Shown here: piece after piece, positions 60,703 to 64,000 of the stretch
Position numbering within the stretch: the first letter of the stretch is position 1
How the letters are laid out: each line of letters begins with the position of its first letter
Source of the DNA: Hemibagrus wyckioides
Lineage: Eukaryota; Chordata; Actinopteri; Siluriformes; Bagridae
Direction of reading: 5' to 3'
Length of the DNA stretch: 64,000 nucleotides
Assembly: GCF_019097595.1 (NCBI RefSeq)
Contig: NC_080722.1
Span: 22,483,130 to 22,547,129 of the forward strand
Position numbers and translations under genes: made by a program
Notes under the pieces: generated by a model
Told to the model about the DNA's origin: nothing
What the model saw: the letters and a program-made list of their open reading frames with translations, nothing else
The model's database searches: none

Positions 60703-63700
60703 CTGTACACTGAGGACATGAACTTTAGGCACATGGAGCCTACGCCCAGTTTTTGGCGTCATCATTACCGTCACCAACTCGTCAAGACCATCTCCTGCTT
60801 GACTATCTACAAGATAGAGATACACATATAAATCATGCTGTTTGGGAGCTCATAATATCTTTTAAGAATTTTGGCAGAAGGGTTTTATACCTCTTAAAGA
60901 TCTTTGCTTGCTAACAATTGTAGATGACTACTATTGATTTCTTCCAGACTTACTATTACCTTTAGATTGGGAGATGATGAGCTCCACCTGGTTAGGGCTA
61001 CTTTGTATGATTTCTGCTGCTTCGTAGAAGGGAACTCCCTCCAGACTGATCTGATTCAGTGAGATCAACCGGCTACCTGAGGGAGGATAGGACAACTTGA
61101 GGTAGCTATTTCCACAGCTATTTAAACTGCACATTTGATTTCTGTAATATGACCCTGGATCCTTTTGCAAAATATTTCATAAAGATAGCTTGGTTGTTCA
61201 GAGACCTGGTTTGATTCGCCCATCTCTATTAGCTGGTCCTCCTGGCACAACAGATGCAATAAAGATACCTAGATCCAGACCACTAGCACTGTCTTCGCCA
61301 ACAATTATAATACCTTAAGATAAAGGACAATTAGGACAAGAAAAACATTGTTTCCTTAAAAATTCATAAGTTTAACCACACCTAAAATATGAAATTAAAA
61401 TTCGGCAACCTTACCAAGGCCTATTTTCGCATCTTTCTTCAAAGTTACACAGAGAATTTCTCGTGTAGGAGCTTGAGGGCTTGTTGGAGTGTCTGCAAGT
61501 AAAAAAAGCTTTTATAAAAAGATCCCCTTTTATGGTGAAAAATAACAAAAGTTCCAAGAAGATAAACTCTCTACTTTTTAATAGTGACACATGGAAATCA
61601 CAAATATGAAGAAATTCATTAATGTGGTATCATTGCTCTGTAATGTTTAAAGTTTCATATACTCTAAATGCCCCTGATTAAATGGACTTGGTACATATTA
61701 AGCCTCTTCATGTGGTGAACAAAATGTGTTAGAAGGAGGGAAAGCATCAGACTATGCATGTAAATGCTATCCTGCAGTTCAGAGCCCATAACATACAAGA
61801 ACATTTTGAAATGCTAAAATCTGGAACCTGAAAGTTAGGAAGTTTGCAAATTGCAGTGACTAGAAGAGAGTGATTTGCCTCTGAATAGATCTGGAACCAC
61901 ATAATATCTTCTTAGCTACTGCTGGTCAGCTACTCTCCCTACAAAGTGCTAGGACTTGAAAATGAACGGAAAAGTGAATGGATAGAGATTAGTGAAGGTG
62001 AATATCTATACTATACCTCTTAAAAAGGAAGGAATGGATGGAACCCCAGAGCTTCGCTTTGAAGATACAGTGAATCTCTGAAGATCTTGACTTAAGGCAC
62101 TACAAGGACATAATATCCATTACCCATTAATATCATTATTATCATACAACAGATGTAATGTAACATCATCTTGGGCATATTTTCTTAGACATTTAGTATA
62201 TTCTTTGTACTTGCTAATTGTACTTCATTTTTGTACAAATCTGGACTCCATGATTTCCCATCACCCACAGTCACTATTGTGTGTTTATCTGATTACTGAT
62301 CAGACACAAACAGTAAAGCACACACATTTTCCCAGACTAAGACAAACTCATTGCAGTGTTGCAGTTGGCATGGTGTACTGTTTTTTTAAGCGTGTAAAAC
62401 AAGATATACAGAATTTAGTGCTCTAACTTGTAGCGCTGCTCTTTGATTCTGGTTTCGATACGCTTGCCAATGTCATCACACAGCTTGCTCATGGATTCAC
62501 TGCGAGCTACATCAGGTCTGTAATCATTGGATGTCCCCTCAAAAAAGGAAATCTTCCTGCTTGTGTCATTCTGGGCACTGGACACTTCACATTGTATAGT
62601 ACTGTCCTCTGGGGTAACAGAAAAAAGATGAAGGCTATATCAAACAGCTAAATTGGGTTGGATTTATGCACTATTAATATGGCTTGTAACAAAATCTAGT
62701 TAGCATTGACGCTAGTTTTCATTAGCTTTAGTTTAGATACCTCTAGCACTGTTATTTGTTAAATATTACAGAACTTGTATTACTGTAGGACTTGCCTGAG
62801 ACAAGAATGTGGTTTAACTGGCGAGAGCTCATCTCCTTGTGAAACTTGTGCTGTGCTGTGCACAGGCTGCAGAGGTACCTTGCAATTCTGGATTTCTCCA
62901 TAAGAAAAGTGTGTTTCTTCTTACTGACGCTGCTGACAATTATGAATTTACGCTTCTGTCACATAGGAAAAGAACCAAATATTTATAAAAAAAAAAACAA
63001 AAAAACCCAAACAAACAAGCAAACAAAAAACATAGAATGTGATGTTATAGACAGATAAGGACTAAATGTGATATGTTATGACATCAAATGTTATTATATT
63101 CAATATCTCGTCTTACTGGAAATCATGTCCATATTTCTGATAGGGTGGACTTACAACTGCAAAGATATTGATAGTTTCTTCCCAGTGGAACCTAAATCTC
63201 ATGGTGTGGATGTGGTTTTTTACTTCATACACAGCAATGCCTTTGGCACACACCCCCAAGAGCAGCTCTCCTGCACAATGCATCTTTTCCTGGGCCACAT
63301 GATGAAAAAGTATACCATACTCCGGAAGCTGTTGGATGGCCTAGAGGTGTAAAAAACAAGAACAAAAACACTTTCAAATTCATGCACCCATCATCAAATT
63401 AGCTTAATCTTCTAATACAAATCAGGCACTCTCCATCTATCCATCAACACGGTCTCAGGGAACATGGAGCCTATCCCAGGGGACTCAGGGCACCAAGCAA
63501 GGGACACCCTGGACATTGTGCCAACCCATCACAGGTCACAATCATACACATTCACACACCCATTCACACACTACAGGGAGGAAACTGAAGTACCCAGAGG
63601 AAACTCTCAAAGCACACGGAGGACATGCACACATAGGATGGAGGTGGAAACTGTCCCTTTGTTCTAAGGATCAATTTTTATCATGAGCAGATATCATGGA

Positions 63701-64000
63701 AAGCTACTAGGTGGTCCAATTGTGGACATCAGATGCTGTCCAGTAAACTGAAATCATTGTTCAGAGATTTAATTTACACATTTTTAAAGCACAGCTAAGA
63801 GGAATATGTGCTTATTACACCAGAACTCTGTGCAGAAAAGACAGCATAATTATAGATATAGAATAAAAGAAAAGTGTGATTTACCTTCAGGAATTCTAGC
63901 TCAGACTCCTCAGCAGTCATATTCGCATTATTAGCATGTAATTGTAGTAACTCTTGTTTCAGGCAAGGCAGGGACATTTTCTCCATCATGCTTTTAGGGA
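60703..64000 (-). CDS. frmpd2: FERM and PDZ domain-containing protein 2-like (partial)
   Basis: A membrane-associated scaffold; FRMPD2 acts at basolateral junctions and synapses. Nine exons, consistent in phase: 63895-64000 (5' end outside), 63155-63340, 62796-62955, 62428-62608, 62017-62099, 61415-61492, 61206-61313, 60960-61076 and 60703-60806. The first three encode the end of the FERM central lobe (LKQELLQLHANNANMTAEES, EFLK) and its PH-like third lobe (YGILFHHVAQEK, LLLGVCAKGIAVYE, FRFHWEETINIFAV, RIARYLCSLCTAQHKFHKEM). A short linker of about 90 residues follows, then one PDZ domain: REILCVTLKKDAKIGLG, IFIASVVPGGPANRDGRIKPG, SRLISLNQISLEGVPFYEA and VELIISQ. PTPN13 has the same domain order but a much longer FERM-PDZ linker, so frmpd2 fits better, as does synteny. 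The exon ending at 62796 uses a GC donor (CAG then GCAAGT). Confidence 0.85.
63425..63665 (-). repeat. SINE-tail-like repeat in an frmpd2-like intron
   Basis: Inverted copy of the fish repeat seen at 13118: GAACATGGAGCCTATCCCAG, ATTCACACACCCATTC, GAGGAAACTCTCAAAGC and GGAGGACATGCACACA. Confidence 0.65.

Noticed and set aside
59270..64000. Identification as ptpn13 or a fused frmpd2-ptpn20 gene
   Set aside because: The FERM-to-PDZ linker is short as in FRMPD2, and no tyrosine phosphatase motif was seen anywhere downstream in the window.

Overview
The window is vertebrate nuclear DNA from a teleost fish. Evidence: intron-containing genes with GT-AG splice sites, dense microsatellites, several Tc1/mariner, hAT and Tigger/pogo-like transposons, tRNA-like SINEs and LINE relics of fish type, and a two-module IRBP gene as in teleosts (tetrapods have four modules). 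The repeat mix is compatible with an otophysan such as a catfish, but that is a guess.

All recognised genes read on the minus strand. From low to high coordinates: (1) the first coding exon of an anthrax-toxin-receptor-family gene (1034..1179), whose other exons lie before the window; (2) rbp3/IRBP (7267..9596, four exons); (3) gdf2/BMP9 (13798..15417, two coding exons); (4) gdf10/BMP3b (17631..19651, three exons); (5) about 40 kb with no confidently recognised gene; (6) the FERM-to-PDZ part of an frmpd2-like gene (59270..64000), which runs off the window end. ANTXRL, RBP3, GDF2, GDF10 and FRMPD2 are also neighbours on human chromosome 10q11, so this is a conserved vertebrate block. The products work separately: IRBP carries retinoids in the eye, GDF2 is a circulating endothelial ligand, GDF10 is a TGF-beta-family ligand, FRMPD2 is a junctional or synaptic scaffold.

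The 40-kb interval (19.7-59.2 kb) holds mostly repeats: a LINE relic and a SINE at 21.3-22.15 kb, a duplicated 180-bp segment at 22.2 and 24.2 kb, two short hAT-like elements with visible target duplications (33.8-34.3 and 38.5-39.4 kb), four Tc1/mariner-type copies or relics (37.8, 43.8, 46.2 and 52.1 kb) and a Tigger-like element with a Tc1 element nested inside it (45.7-47.6 kb). It also has a frameshifted eIF4G-like fragment (35.6 kb), an unidentified exon-like reading frame (30.7 kb), and stretches that could be conserved noncoding regulators. CTCF-like motifs point rightward near the left genes and leftward near 58 kb.

I found no clear new multigene system. The most unusual items are the Tigger-Tc1 chimeric reading frame, the apparent phase break and missing exons in the second PDZ of the frmpd2-like gene, the orphan exon-like frame at 30.7 kb, and the convergent CTCF-like motifs. 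Exon boundaries were read by eye from splice signals and phase; family calls rest on recognised motifs, not on database searches.
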